Shown here: positions 7,597 through 14,138 of the stretch, in pieces
Numbering within the stretch: the first letter of the stretch is position 1
Layout: every line of letters begins with the position of its first letter
Assembly (NCBI GenBank): GCA_964423345.1
Contig: CAYREV010000035.1
Span: 1 to 19,263 of the forward strand
DNA: 19,263 nucleotides
Source: CAYREV01 sp964423345
GTDB lineage: Bacteria > Bacteroidota > Rhodothermia > Balneolales > Balneolaceae
Reading direction: 5' to 3'
Notes under the pieces: generated by a model
Told to the model about the DNA's origin: nothing
Databases searched by the model: none
The model's input: the letters and a program-made list of their open reading frames with translations, nothing else
Made by a program: the position numbers and the translations under genes

Positions 7597-8294
7597 TGGA
7601 ACATACAGGTACCCTGCCCGACATCCCGATCATTTTTGAGGATAATCACCTGCTGGTCATCAGCAAACCCCATGATGTGCTCTCCCAGGAAGACCACACC
7701 GGAGATCCTGACGTTCTTACCCTCTGCAAAGAATACCTTAAAAAGAAAAGCGACAAAACAGGCAGCGTCTATCTCGGCCTAATTCATCGACTGGACCGGC
7801 CGGTGGGAGGATTAATGGTTCTGGCCAAGAACTCCAATGCAGCCGGGGGGTTGTCCAAGCAGATCAGAGAGCGTACCATGCAGAAGACCTATTGGGCAAT
7901 TGTAAACGGAAATCCCCCTTTAAACGGGGTATTGACCCACCACCTGCTAAAAGACCGACAAACCAATACCGTGGAAACGGTATCGCCTACCCACCGGAAA
8001 GGGAAAAAAGCACTGTTGTCGTACAGCAGGCTTGATCAATCCGATGGACTCACGCTTCTATCCCTGCACCTGCAAACCGGAAGGCCGCACCAGATACGCG
8101 TGCAGCTTTCCAAGGAAGGCTATCCTGTCTGGGGTGATTACAAATACGGGAAAAGTACGCAGCCCGATGGTCGAACAATAGCCCTGCGGTCTGTTGAACT
8201 ATCATTCAAACACCCTTCCACCCACAACCTGGTACATTTCACGCTGCCACCTCCCAACGTTAAACCCTGGAGCATTTTTGACCAACAGCCGTGA
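7596..8294 (+). CDS. RluA-family RNA pseudouridine synthase
   Basis: This enzyme converts uridine to pseudouridine in rRNA or tRNA. The catalytic signature HRLDRPVGG places the catalytic aspartate at D67, and the downstream LQTGRPHQIRVQL and WGDYKYG elements are the usual RluA-family active-site and substrate-binding segments. At 232 residues, with no N-terminal S4 domain, it is a short single-domain member, so the target site cannot be named. ATG 7596 is preferred because it overlaps the symporter stop as TGATG, the same arrangement as at 6122-6126; the GTG one codon earlier is possible. It is the last gene of the glucan unit, and a modest hairpin follows at 8311. Functionally it does not fit sugar uptake, so the link may be only shared transcription. 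Confidence 0.92.
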   Translation: MEHTGTLPDIPIIFEDNHLLVISKPHDVLSQEDHTGDPDVLTLCKEYLKKKSDKTGSVYLGLIHRLDRPVGGLMVLAKNSNAAGGLSKQIRERTMQKTYWAIVNGNPPLNGVLTHHLLKDRQTNTVETVSPTHRKGKKALLSYSRLDQSDGLTLLSLHLQTGRPHQIRVQLSKEGYPVWGDYKYGKSTQPDGRTIALRSVELSFKHPSTHNLVHFTLPPPNVKPWSIFDQQP

Positions 8295-8310
8295 TACAAC
8301 TTTTTCTTCC

Positions 8311-8334
8311 ATCCGGTTAAGCAGGCCGGATTTT
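8311..8334 (+). terminator. Possible intrinsic terminator of the glucan unit
   Basis: ATCCGG (8311-8316) pairs with CCGGAT (8326-8331) across a 9-base loop and is followed by TTTTC. It begins 17 bp after the stop of the pseudouridine synthase gene, the right place to end the five-gene transcript. The short stem and four-base T tract make it only moderately convincing. Confidence 0.45.
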
Positions 8335-8439
8335 CAGCTGGAGAATTTTTTCATTCATTTTGGAACACTGGCATGTATGATACTGTTGACAGGGTGAAAA
8401 GAGTAAAAACCGCATTTCCATGAGCGTACACAAATTACT

Positions 8440-9357
8440 ATGTCTGACCGGAGATTAACTAAAAAGGAAGCGTATAGGTTAATCACATCAATCGTAGATG
8501 ATGAGGTAGATGAAGAGACTCGAACCGAATTTTTCACTTTTATTGAAGGCGATGAAGAGGTCAAGCGTGAATTTGAATCCGTCAAGCGCCTTAAAAGCCT
8601 GATAGCCACCCGGTGTCCCTACCATAAGGCTCCCGATACATTAAAATATCGAATTAAACAGGTTCTTGTCAGGGAACAGGAGGCTTCCGAACCGGGATTA
8701 CTGGATCAAGACCCTGTCTTTGATATACCTTCTGATTTCACGCCAACCGATGCAGAACGACACCGCCCGGAACAGGGCTACCGTGAACCCCGTTATATTA
8801 ACTGGCTCTACGCAGCTGCGGCTTCCCTGATGGTTATTCTGGCTTTCTGGGGACTTATATACAAGGCCCGGCTACCTGCGGAATCCTACCAAATAGAGCG
8901 GTATGTTTATCAGTATTATGAGGACCACGGGGGACAACTGGTTCCGCCCACTATTAACACTGCAAATCTGGCTGATGCCGAAGTGCAACTGGCCAGCCAC
9001 TATGATATGAGTTTGACGATCCCCCCACTGAGAAATGCCGAATTCAAGGGGGTTGTCTATGAGGAGTTTGTCCCCAATTATTCCGCTCCCCTGCTCGAAT
9101 ATTATCTACCGAAACAGGAGCAGTATATCTACATTTTTGCTTTTGATCTCGACAAACTGAATCGTTACAGCAAACTCAACCGGAATGAGGAAGCGGTTAA
9201 AACCTGTGTGCGACCTGAGGACTTTCATATCGAACAGATAGGGGGAAAACATATACTTTCCTGGCGCTGGAACGGCACCTGGTATGCCGCCATTTCCAAT
9301 CATGACGGAAAAACCCTGGCCTCCCTGGTGGAGCCGCTTAACTACTCCCTTCAATAA
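8440..9357 (+). CDS. Putative single-pass anti-sigma factor-like protein
   Basis: The 305 residues divide into three parts. An acidic, helical N-terminal cytoplasmic part (about 1-75) reads like an anti-sigma domain: KKEAYRLITSIVDDEVDEET, then EVKREFESVKRLKSLIATRC with C59 and H62 in RCPYHKAPDTLKYRI, similar to the end of zinc-type anti-sigma domains but without a full zinc site. One membrane helix spans about 120-141. The periplasmic part (about 145-305) is rich in Tyr and aromatic strands (LLEYYLPKQEQYIYIFAFDL, HILSWRWNGTWYAAISNHDG). The likely role is to hold an ECF sigma factor at the membrane and release it on an envelope signal. No sigma gene adjoins it; the ECF gene at the left edge is about 8 kb away. 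The start is ATG 8440, 145 bp after the previous gene. The anti-sigma assignment is inference from architecture. Confidence 0.7.
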   Translation: MSDRRLTKKEAYRLITSIVDDEVDEETRTEFFTFIEGDEEVKREFESVKRLKSLIATRCPYHKAPDTLKYRIKQVLVREQEASEPGLLDQDPVFDIPSDFTPTDAERHRPEQGYREPRYINWLYAAAASLMVILAFWGLIYKARLPAESYQIERYVYQYYEDHGGQLVPPTINTANLADAEVQLASHYDMSLTIPPLRNAEFKGVVYEEFVPNYSAPLLEYYLPKQEQYIYIFAFDLDKLNRYSKLNRNEEAVKTCVRPEDFHIEQIGGKHILSWRWNGTWYAAISNHDGKTLASLVEPLNYSLQ

Positions 9358-9392
9358 AATAGGACGACGATCAACCAAGCGGTATTCAGTCG

Positions 9393-9977
9393 TTAAAAGT
9401 TTATACGCCCCGACAATGCCAGATAGGTTTTACTGTAAATCTCCGCTGCCTTTATATTAAATGAATAACGGGGATATCGGTTATACTCCTCTACCGAAGC
9501 TTTAACGGTAATAAAATTATAGGCGACCGTCCCCAGAAAAAGACCGGCCCCTATCAGCAACTTTGGATCGTCATAGCCCACACTTTTGTTATCCCAGCCG
9601 AGCGATTCCGATGCCTGCTTGCCCATAAGTTCGCGTGTGGAATCAACAAGCAGCAGGGATCCTATACCCAGGCGCGCGGCAATACCAAGGCTACCCCTTA
9701 GATAGTCTTCAGCATAAAAATGTCCGGTAGAAGGCCCCACCATCACACCATAAACGGCCAGGGCTGCCCCCGCGGTGCGCACCTGTGGATCTTTTACCAG
9801 TTTGTTAACGGCAAGGCCGGCAATGACAGGCAAAACCGTATTGGTAAAGGCAATACTCCTGGCTTCGTCGATACTTTTAATTTCCGGGCGGTTGCCCACT
9901 TCCGGCTGGGCCCATCCCATCTTAAGTACACAAAATACCATGACAAGTGTGGCTGCTGCTGTACCGTACTTTTTCAT
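9393..9977 (-). CDS. Exported hydrophobic protein of unknown function
   Basis: I do not recognise this family. From ATG 9977 it has 194 residues. A TTG five codons upstream (9992) would also be in frame, but ATG gives a clean signal peptide, MKKYGTAAATLVMVFCVLKM followed by GWAQ. The mature part has hydrophobic stretches at about 43-60, 68-82, 97-111 and 140-157, and a distinctive GPSTGHFYAEDYLRGSLG segment at 81-98. The C terminus (LALSGRINF) ends in phenylalanine and could form a last strand, a feature of outer-membrane proteins, but the helical hydrophobic segments argue for an inner-membrane or mixed location. It lies 70 bp downstream of rmuC on the same strand and converges with the anti-sigma-like gene, with only 35 bp between stops. 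Confidence 0.75.
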   Translation of the reverse strand: MKKYGTAAATLVMVFCVLKMGWAQPEVGNRPEIKSIDEARSIAFTNTVLPVIAGLAVNKLVKDPQVRTAGAALAVYGVMVGPSTGHFYAEDYLRGSLGIAARLGIGSLLLVDSTRELMGKQASESLGWDNKSVGYDDPKLLIGAGLFLGTVAYNFITVKASVEEYNRYPRYSFNIKAAEIYSKTYLALSGRINF

Positions 9978-10047
9978 AGCTGTTAATATCAATTGATGAG
10001 TGCAGAATTAAAAAAACAAGCCGTAATCTTTTGAGCTGTGAGATCCG

Positions 10048-11421
10048 CTATTCGTCCGACTCCTGATCCTCCTTTCTATCCTTAATATTTCCAGGTTCCA
10101 CCAGATCCCCGGGTAGCTGTTTGTTCGCCTTGGCCCCCAGTTCTCTTAGCATCTCAACCTGCCGGATGACATTTCCCTGTCCTGCAGAGAGCCGGGTCAT
10201 CGCCTGGTCATAGCTTTCCCGGGTCTGACGGATACGCTGGCCAATATCCTGCATGCTTTCCACGAAAAGAACAAATTTGTCATAGAGTGCCCCACCCCGC
10301 TCGGCAATCTCCATGGCGTGCTTGTTTTGATACTCCTGCTTCCACACCGAATCGATGGTCGCAAGGGTAGCCAGAAGAGTCGAGGGACTTACAATAACGA
10401 TATTCTTTTCAAAGGCTTCGTAGTAGAGATCCGTATCCTGCTGGAGAGCAAGGCCAAAAGCAGATTCTATCGGAACGAACATCAGCACGAAGTCCGGGCT
10501 TTTACCCCCGTAAAGATTCTGGTAATTCTTCTTGCTCAAGCTTTTCACATGCCCCCGTATCGAAGTAACATGTTGCTTCAGGGCCGTTTCGCGCTCAGAA
10601 TCATCTTCAGTGGAAACATACCGTTCATATGCCGTCAGCGTTACCTTGGAGTCAATAACCAGATGTTTATCGTCCGGCAGGTGTACCACTACGTCGGGCT
10701 GCAACCTCCGTCCCTCTTCGGTGGTGTGGCTCTCCTGAATCTCATATTCCCTGCCCTTGGTGAGTCCCGATTTCTCCAGGATACGCTGCAGTATCACTTC
10801 GCCCCAGCTGCCCTGCGTTTTGGATTCCCCTTTCAGGGCCTTGGTCAGGTTTTTTGCTTCCTCGCTCATTTTTTTGTTCAGCTCCATAAGGTTTTTGAGT
10901 TCCTGCTTAAGTGAGCCACGTGCTTCCACTTCATCCTTATGGGTCTCCTCCACCTTCTTTTTAAAGGCTTCCATTTTTTCACTCAGGGGTTTGAGCAGCT
11001 GGTCCAGCTTCTCCTTGTTCTGTTCTGTAAACTTTTTGCTTTTCTCCTCCAGAATCTTGTTTGCGAGGTTTTCAAACTCTTCCTTGAAGCGCTCCTGCAG
11101 GTTTTCCATCTCCTCTTTCTGTTCGCCCAACCGCTCTTTCAGGTTGCGGTAATCGGCATTGAGCTCGGCCAGCTGCTTGCCGGATTCCCTGGCCTGCGCT
11201 TCAGATTCCCTGCGTTCCTGTTCGGCTTCCCTTAGCTGTTCCGAAATGTTTTCATTACGCTCTTTCAGGCGGGTAACTTCCCGGATGGCTTCCTCTCTCT
11301 CCCTTTCCAGTTCCTCGGCCTCATCGCTGCTGAGGGCCTGAGAGCTTTTATACCGATAATGAGCAATAGCATAGCCCGCAACAAGCCCCACCAGTATGAA
11401 CAGTATTGAAATAAACTCCAT
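10048..11421 (-). CDS. rmuC: DNA recombination protein RmuC
   Basis: RmuC is a predicted nuclease-fold protein that limits rearrangements at inverted repeats in E. coli; its biochemical activity is poorly known. The 457 residues show the standard layout: an N-terminal membrane anchor (about 4-22), a long Glu/Lys/Arg-rich coiled coil (about 35-200), then the conserved RmuC domain starting at GSWGE (204-208). In that domain QPDVVVHLP and LVIDSKV supply the PD-(D/E)xK-like acidic residues and lysine (D243, D257, K259). GGKSPDFVLMFVPIESAFGL follows around 305-325. The acidic tail KDRKEDQESDE is typical of a soluble cytoplasmic end. The start is ATG 11421. It is 168 bp downstream of doxX on the same strand, and that gap contains a weak hairpin, so it may have its own promoter. 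Identity is secure. Confidence 0.96.
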   Translation of the reverse strand: MEFISILFILVGLVAGYAIAHYRYKSSQALSSDEAEELEREREEAIREVTRLKERNENISEQLREAEQERRESEAQARESGKQLAELNADYRNLKERLGEQKEEMENLQERFKEEFENLANKILEEKSKKFTEQNKEKLDQLLKPLSEKMEAFKKKVEETHKDEVEARGSLKQELKNLMELNKKMSEEAKNLTKALKGESKTQGSWGEVILQRILEKSGLTKGREYEIQESHTTEEGRRLQPDVVVHLPDDKHLVIDSKVTLTAYERYVSTEDDSERETALKQHVTSIRGHVKSLSKKNYQNLYGGKSPDFVLMFVPIESAFGLALQQDTDLYYEAFEKNIVIVSPSTLLATLATIDSVWKQEYQNKHAMEIAERGGALYDKFVLFVESMQDIGQRIRQTRESYDQAMTRLSAGQGNVIRQVEMLRELGAKANKQLPGDLVEPGNIKDRKEDQESDE

Positions 11422-11518
11422 AAAATGTTATTGCTGAGTGATCATTGATCCTGTAGAATGTAGAAAGTATTGAGTAGAAAGTTTAGGAATTTTTATCCGG
11501 CCATACACCATCCCCATC

Positions 11519-11540
11519 AAACAGGCATTTTATACCTGCT
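11519..11540 (-). terminator. Weak hairpin after doxX
   Basis: On the minus strand AGCAGGTAT and ATGCCTGTT can pair around a 3-base AAA loop, using two G-U wobbles, with TTTG at its 3' side. The wobbles become mismatches on the plus strand, so the structure suits the doxX transcript, about 50 bp after that gene's stop. The T tract is short, so attenuation rather than full termination is possible. Confidence 0.33.
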
Positions 11541-11589
11541 TTTATACACTATTAAATAACATTCAGCGGGAAAACCCGGAATAGTTCGG

Positions 11590-12009
11590 TTAAGCTGTTT
11601 TGGCCCTGCCGTCCAGCGAGTACTTCCCCGGCCCGAGCAGGAATACGGTAGTAAAGATAAGGAGATAAACCAGAGAAAGTTCCATCCTATCAAACGACTG
11701 CGTGAGATGTACAAACAGGAAGGCTACCGACATATTCAGCATCAGGATAAATGCAGCTGCCCGGCTATAGTACCCTGCAATGATAAACAGTGTGCATATC
11801 CCCTCTGCAAATGCCGACAGTATCAGGGAGAGCCCCGGCCCCAGTCCAATGGGATCAAGAAATTCCATATTGCCATTTAATACATTGGTTAGTTTACCCA
11901 ATCCGTGCCCGTAAAACATAAATAGAGAAGCAAAAACTCTTAAAACAAGCAGGGAAATGCCGGTGTCAATGAATTCTGAAAAGGTGGTGGACCTCAGTCG
12001 TTTAAGCAT
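11590..12009 (-). CDS. DoxX family membrane protein
   Basis: This is a 139-residue inner-membrane protein with four predicted helices (about 18-35, 54-75, 78-101, 107-125). The N-terminal pattern LLVLRVFASLFMFYGHGLGK and the later GLGPGLSLILSAFAEGICTL followed by GYYSRAAAFILMLNM are characteristic of the DoxX/DoxD group, which has members tied to quinone-linked or thiol redox reactions and many of unknown role. Length and topology are normal. The C terminus LDGRAKTA is short and soluble. The start is ATG 12009. The gene diverges from the TfoX-like gene across a 321-bp region full of inverted repeats, which could regulate either gene. No enzyme partner lies next to it, so no specific function is assigned. 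Confidence 0.9.
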   Translation of the reverse strand: MLKRLRSTTFSEFIDTGISLLVLRVFASLFMFYGHGLGKLTNVLNGNMEFLDPIGLGPGLSLILSAFAEGICTLFIIAGYYSRAAAFILMLNMSVAFLFVHLTQSFDRMELSLVYLLIFTTVFLLGPGKYSLDGRAKTA

Positions 12010-12330
12010 GATGGTACGTAGCCTTATATATAAGTTGTTCTTGTTAAGCCGTTTATAAATTTTATCGAGGGTATGCCGAAAGTGTAAAATGCCCGATCAG
12101 CCTCGATAAACCATTTAGTAAATGGTACCATTCCGGGAATAAATACTTTTTACATTTCGAAAGGAGAAGCTGTGAGGATAGAAATAGTTGTATAGCCATC
12201 ACGGGGCCAGGCTATTTTATAAAGACTATTAAATCCTATATTTATGGTCCGATTATTATAACTTATTCTTTTTCTTTGGTTAGATGTATGGAAGATGATC
12301 CTTTGATTGACCTGAAACCAAACAGTACCT
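12010..12330. promoter_or_regulatory. 321-bp divergent intergenic region with nested inverted repeats
   Basis: This is the longest gene-free stretch and lies between divergent doxX and the TfoX-like gene. TTTATCGAGG (12061-12070) and CCTCGATAAA (12101-12110) are a perfect 10-bp inverted pair with a 30-bp spacer. Immediately after come ACCATTTAgTAAATGGT (12110-12126) and the overlapping 12-bp palindrome AATGGTACCATT (12121-12132), so the hexamer ACCATT occurs three times in alternating orientation. Before ATG 12331, TTTG at 12275 and TTTG at 12302 have the approximate spacing of a Bacteroidota-type promoter, but the TA of the -7 box is missing. I see no coding frame of note. A regulator-binding region is likely; a large RNA hairpin or excised-element scar is possible. 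Confidence 0.5.
12061..12132. repeat. Cluster of inverted repeats (10-bp pair plus two overlapping palindromes)
   Basis: The 10-bp arms at 12061-12070 and 12101-12110 match exactly and abut the 17-bp palindrome at 12110-12126, which overlaps the 12-bp palindrome at 12121-12132. Chance production of all three within 72 bp is unlikely. No T-run follows on either strand, so this is not a simple terminator. Confidence 0.7.
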
Positions 12331-12705
12331 ATGTCTTATAACGAACGGCTGGAAGATTTAATAGATCACTATTTTATCGACAATCAGGATCTCGAAAAAA
12401 AGAAACAGATGGGCGGGGTAGGCTACCTGGTTAACGGTAATATGTGTATCGGCATTTTCAATGACCTATTGATCATTCGAGCGGGCTCCTCACTGGCTCA
12501 TGCCCTGGTTAAGAAAGAGGGTATTGAGCATTTTGAACAATCGGAGGAATCACTGGAAGGATTTATATCGGTAGCCCCTCAAATCTATATGCACGACAAA
12601 GCCCTTCATAAATTCTTGTCACATGCACTTGAATTTACCTCCGCCCTTCCACCGAAAAAACATGATTCCACCGACTTTAGTGCAGATGACCCCGACTTAA
12701 ATTAG
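12331..12705 (+). CDS. TfoX N-terminal domain protein
   Basis: The 124 residues correspond to a stand-alone TfoX/Sxy N-terminal domain. The opening MSYNERLEDLID and the core KKKQMGGVGYLVNGNMCIGI followed by DLLIIRAG match this family, where the usual form is a K-K-M-F-G-G strand then a NGNM turn. The end of the domain (SLEGFISVAPQIYMHDKALH) fits too, and a polar tail with Asp and Ser follows. Proteobacterial TfoX links to competence, but single-domain relatives like this are widespread and uncharacterised, so no competence role should be assumed. No membrane segment or signal peptide is visible, so it should be cytoplasmic. The start is ATG 12331 with no clear ribosome-binding site. It is the divergent neighbour of doxX, and a 239-bp gap separates it from the lycopene cyclase gene. 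Confidence 0.85.
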   Translation: MSYNERLEDLIDHYFIDNQDLEKKKQMGGVGYLVNGNMCIGIFNDLLIIRAGSSLAHALVKKEGIEHFEQSEESLEGFISVAPQIYMHDKALHKFLSHALEFTSALPPKKHDSTDFSADDPDLN

Positions 12706-12944
12706 CCCTTGTAGGTCGAAATGAAATCAACCGAAAAATTATATGGGCTGATTTCTAAAAGCAATTGAAGCCCTGTTGAAAAAATCCGTTAAAATCATCG
12801 GCTTGGCCGGTTGGCTGCTGCTATGGATGGTGGATAAATCCGAATTTGTATAAGTACCCGTGCTTTACTATCGTAATTTTAGCGGGATCTGAATATGCTT
12901 TAAGCGGTAGGGGACAATAACATCAGTGTTTAAAGGGATTCACA

Positions 12945-14129
12945 TTGGGAAATAAGGCCAATTACGACTATATCATTGCCGGAGCGGGTGCTGCCGGCTT
13001 AAGCCTTGCCTGGAGACTGGCAAAATCAGAATTGAACGGTAAACGTATCCTGCTTGTGGATGCCGATCTTTCTCCCCGCAATGACAAGACCTGGTGCTTT
13101 TGGTATCCCGGCGAACCTCCCCTTAAACGATTTATAGAAAAGACCTGGAATCGTGCCGACGTTGGCATTAACGGTGAAACCATTCGGGAATCGCTAGACC
13201 GTTATGCCTATCATTGTATTCGAAGCAGGGATTTCACCCAGAAAATTCTTAACACCCTTGCCTCGCATTCCCAGGTTGATCTGCTTGAAGACAGGATAGA
13301 AAAACTCTCCTGGAACGGCTCAAGTGCGGTATTGTCTACCGGCAAGAGAGATTATAATGCCGAATATATATTCCAAAGCTGTTTTACTCCTCCCCAAATC
13401 AGGAATGCACATCCCCATTACCCCCTGGTGCAGCATTTCCTGGGACAGGAAATCGTGGTGAATGAAGAAGTGTTTGAAGCCGAACAACTGATGCTGATGG
13501 ATTTTGACGAGACCTTCAACAGGGGTATNNNNNNNNNNATCGCCTTTATGTATATGCTTCCATGGTCCGGTACCGAAGCCCTGTTGGAATACACGATATT
13601 TTCCGAAGAGCTCCAGGATCCGGATTTTTACAAGGAGAAGATTGCCCTCTATCTAAACAACAAGTTCGGGCTGAAACTTATTGATTATACCACGAAGAGG
13701 ACCGAATACGGGGAGATTCCCATGAAAGACCTGCCCTATTCGCCCTGGTACGATACCCACATTATGAATATCGGTACGGCTGGGGGGTTGACCAAGCCCA
13801 CCACCGGCTACACCTTTGCCCGCATACAGCAACACAGCCGTTCTATTGTAAAAGAGCTTGAACAGTCGGGCGTGCCCCTTCCGCCTCCAAAATCCAAATT
13901 CCGGTATCGCGCTTACGATTTGTGGCTCCTTCATATCATGTATCATCACCCTCTAACCGCCCGGAAAATCCTGCAGGCCCTCTTTTCTAAAAACCGGCTG
14001 GACCGTATCTTCAAATTTCTGGGAGAGGAAACTAATATTGCCGAAGACCTGGCTATAATGAGTTCCGTCCCGCCTCTGCCCTTCCTTAAGGCCATTTGGA
14101 AAAGCCGTAAAAGAGTATTTGAACTGTAA
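12945..14129 (+). CDS. crtY: Lycopene beta-cyclase, CrtY type (interrupted by N run)
   Basis: This membrane-associated flavoprotein cyclises the ends of lycopene to give beta- or gamma-carotene. The N terminus has the dinucleotide-binding fingerprint DYIIAGAGAAGLSLAWRL. Further on are DKTWCFW, the family motif EYGEIPM (13704-13724) and GTAGGLTKPTTGYTF (13773-13817), all characteristic of CrtY/CrtL cyclases. The length, 394 codons including four unknown, is normal. The start is TTG 12945: a stop at 12918 lies in the same frame and no ATG intervenes, and AAAGGGA just upstream can serve as ribosome-binding site. The 10 N at 13529-13538 keep the frame open. No other carotenoid gene is in the window, so phytoene synthase and desaturase must be elsewhere. 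It converges with the AI-2E permease gene with 9 bp between stops. Confidence 0.94.
   Translation: MGNKANYDYIIAGAGAAGLSLAWRLAKSELNGKRILLVDADLSPRNDKTWCFWYPGEPPLKRFIEKTWNRADVGINGETIRESLDRYAYHCIRSRDFTQKILNTLASHSQVDLLEDRIEKLSWNGSSAVLSTGKRDYNAEYIFQSCFTPPQIRNAHPHYPLVQHFLGQEIVVNEEVFEAEQLMLMDFDETFNRGXXXXIAFMYMLPWSGTEALLEYTIFSEELQDPDFYKEKIALYLNNKFGLKLIDYTTKRTEYGEIPMKDLPYSPWYDTHIMNIGTAGGLTKPTTGYTFARIQQHSRSIVKELEQSGVPLPPPKSKFRYRAYDLWLLHIMYHHPLTARKILQALFSKNRLDRIFKFLGEETNIAEDLAIMSSVPPLPFLKAIWKSRKRVFEL
13529..13538. other. Assembly gap (10 N)
   Basis: Ten undefined bases interrupt the lycopene cyclase gene, a typical fixed-size scaffold join. The flanks are AGGGGTAT before and ATCGCC after. Merging the shared AT gives AGG GGT ATC GCC, in frame, so little or no real sequence may be missing. 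Confidence 0.98.
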
Positions 14130-14138
14130 ATATTCAGC

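Noticed and set aside
8386..8414. TTGACA at 8386-8391 as promoter of the anti-sigma-like gene
   Set aside because: No acceptable -10 element lies at 16-18 bases; ACCGCA occupies the expected place.
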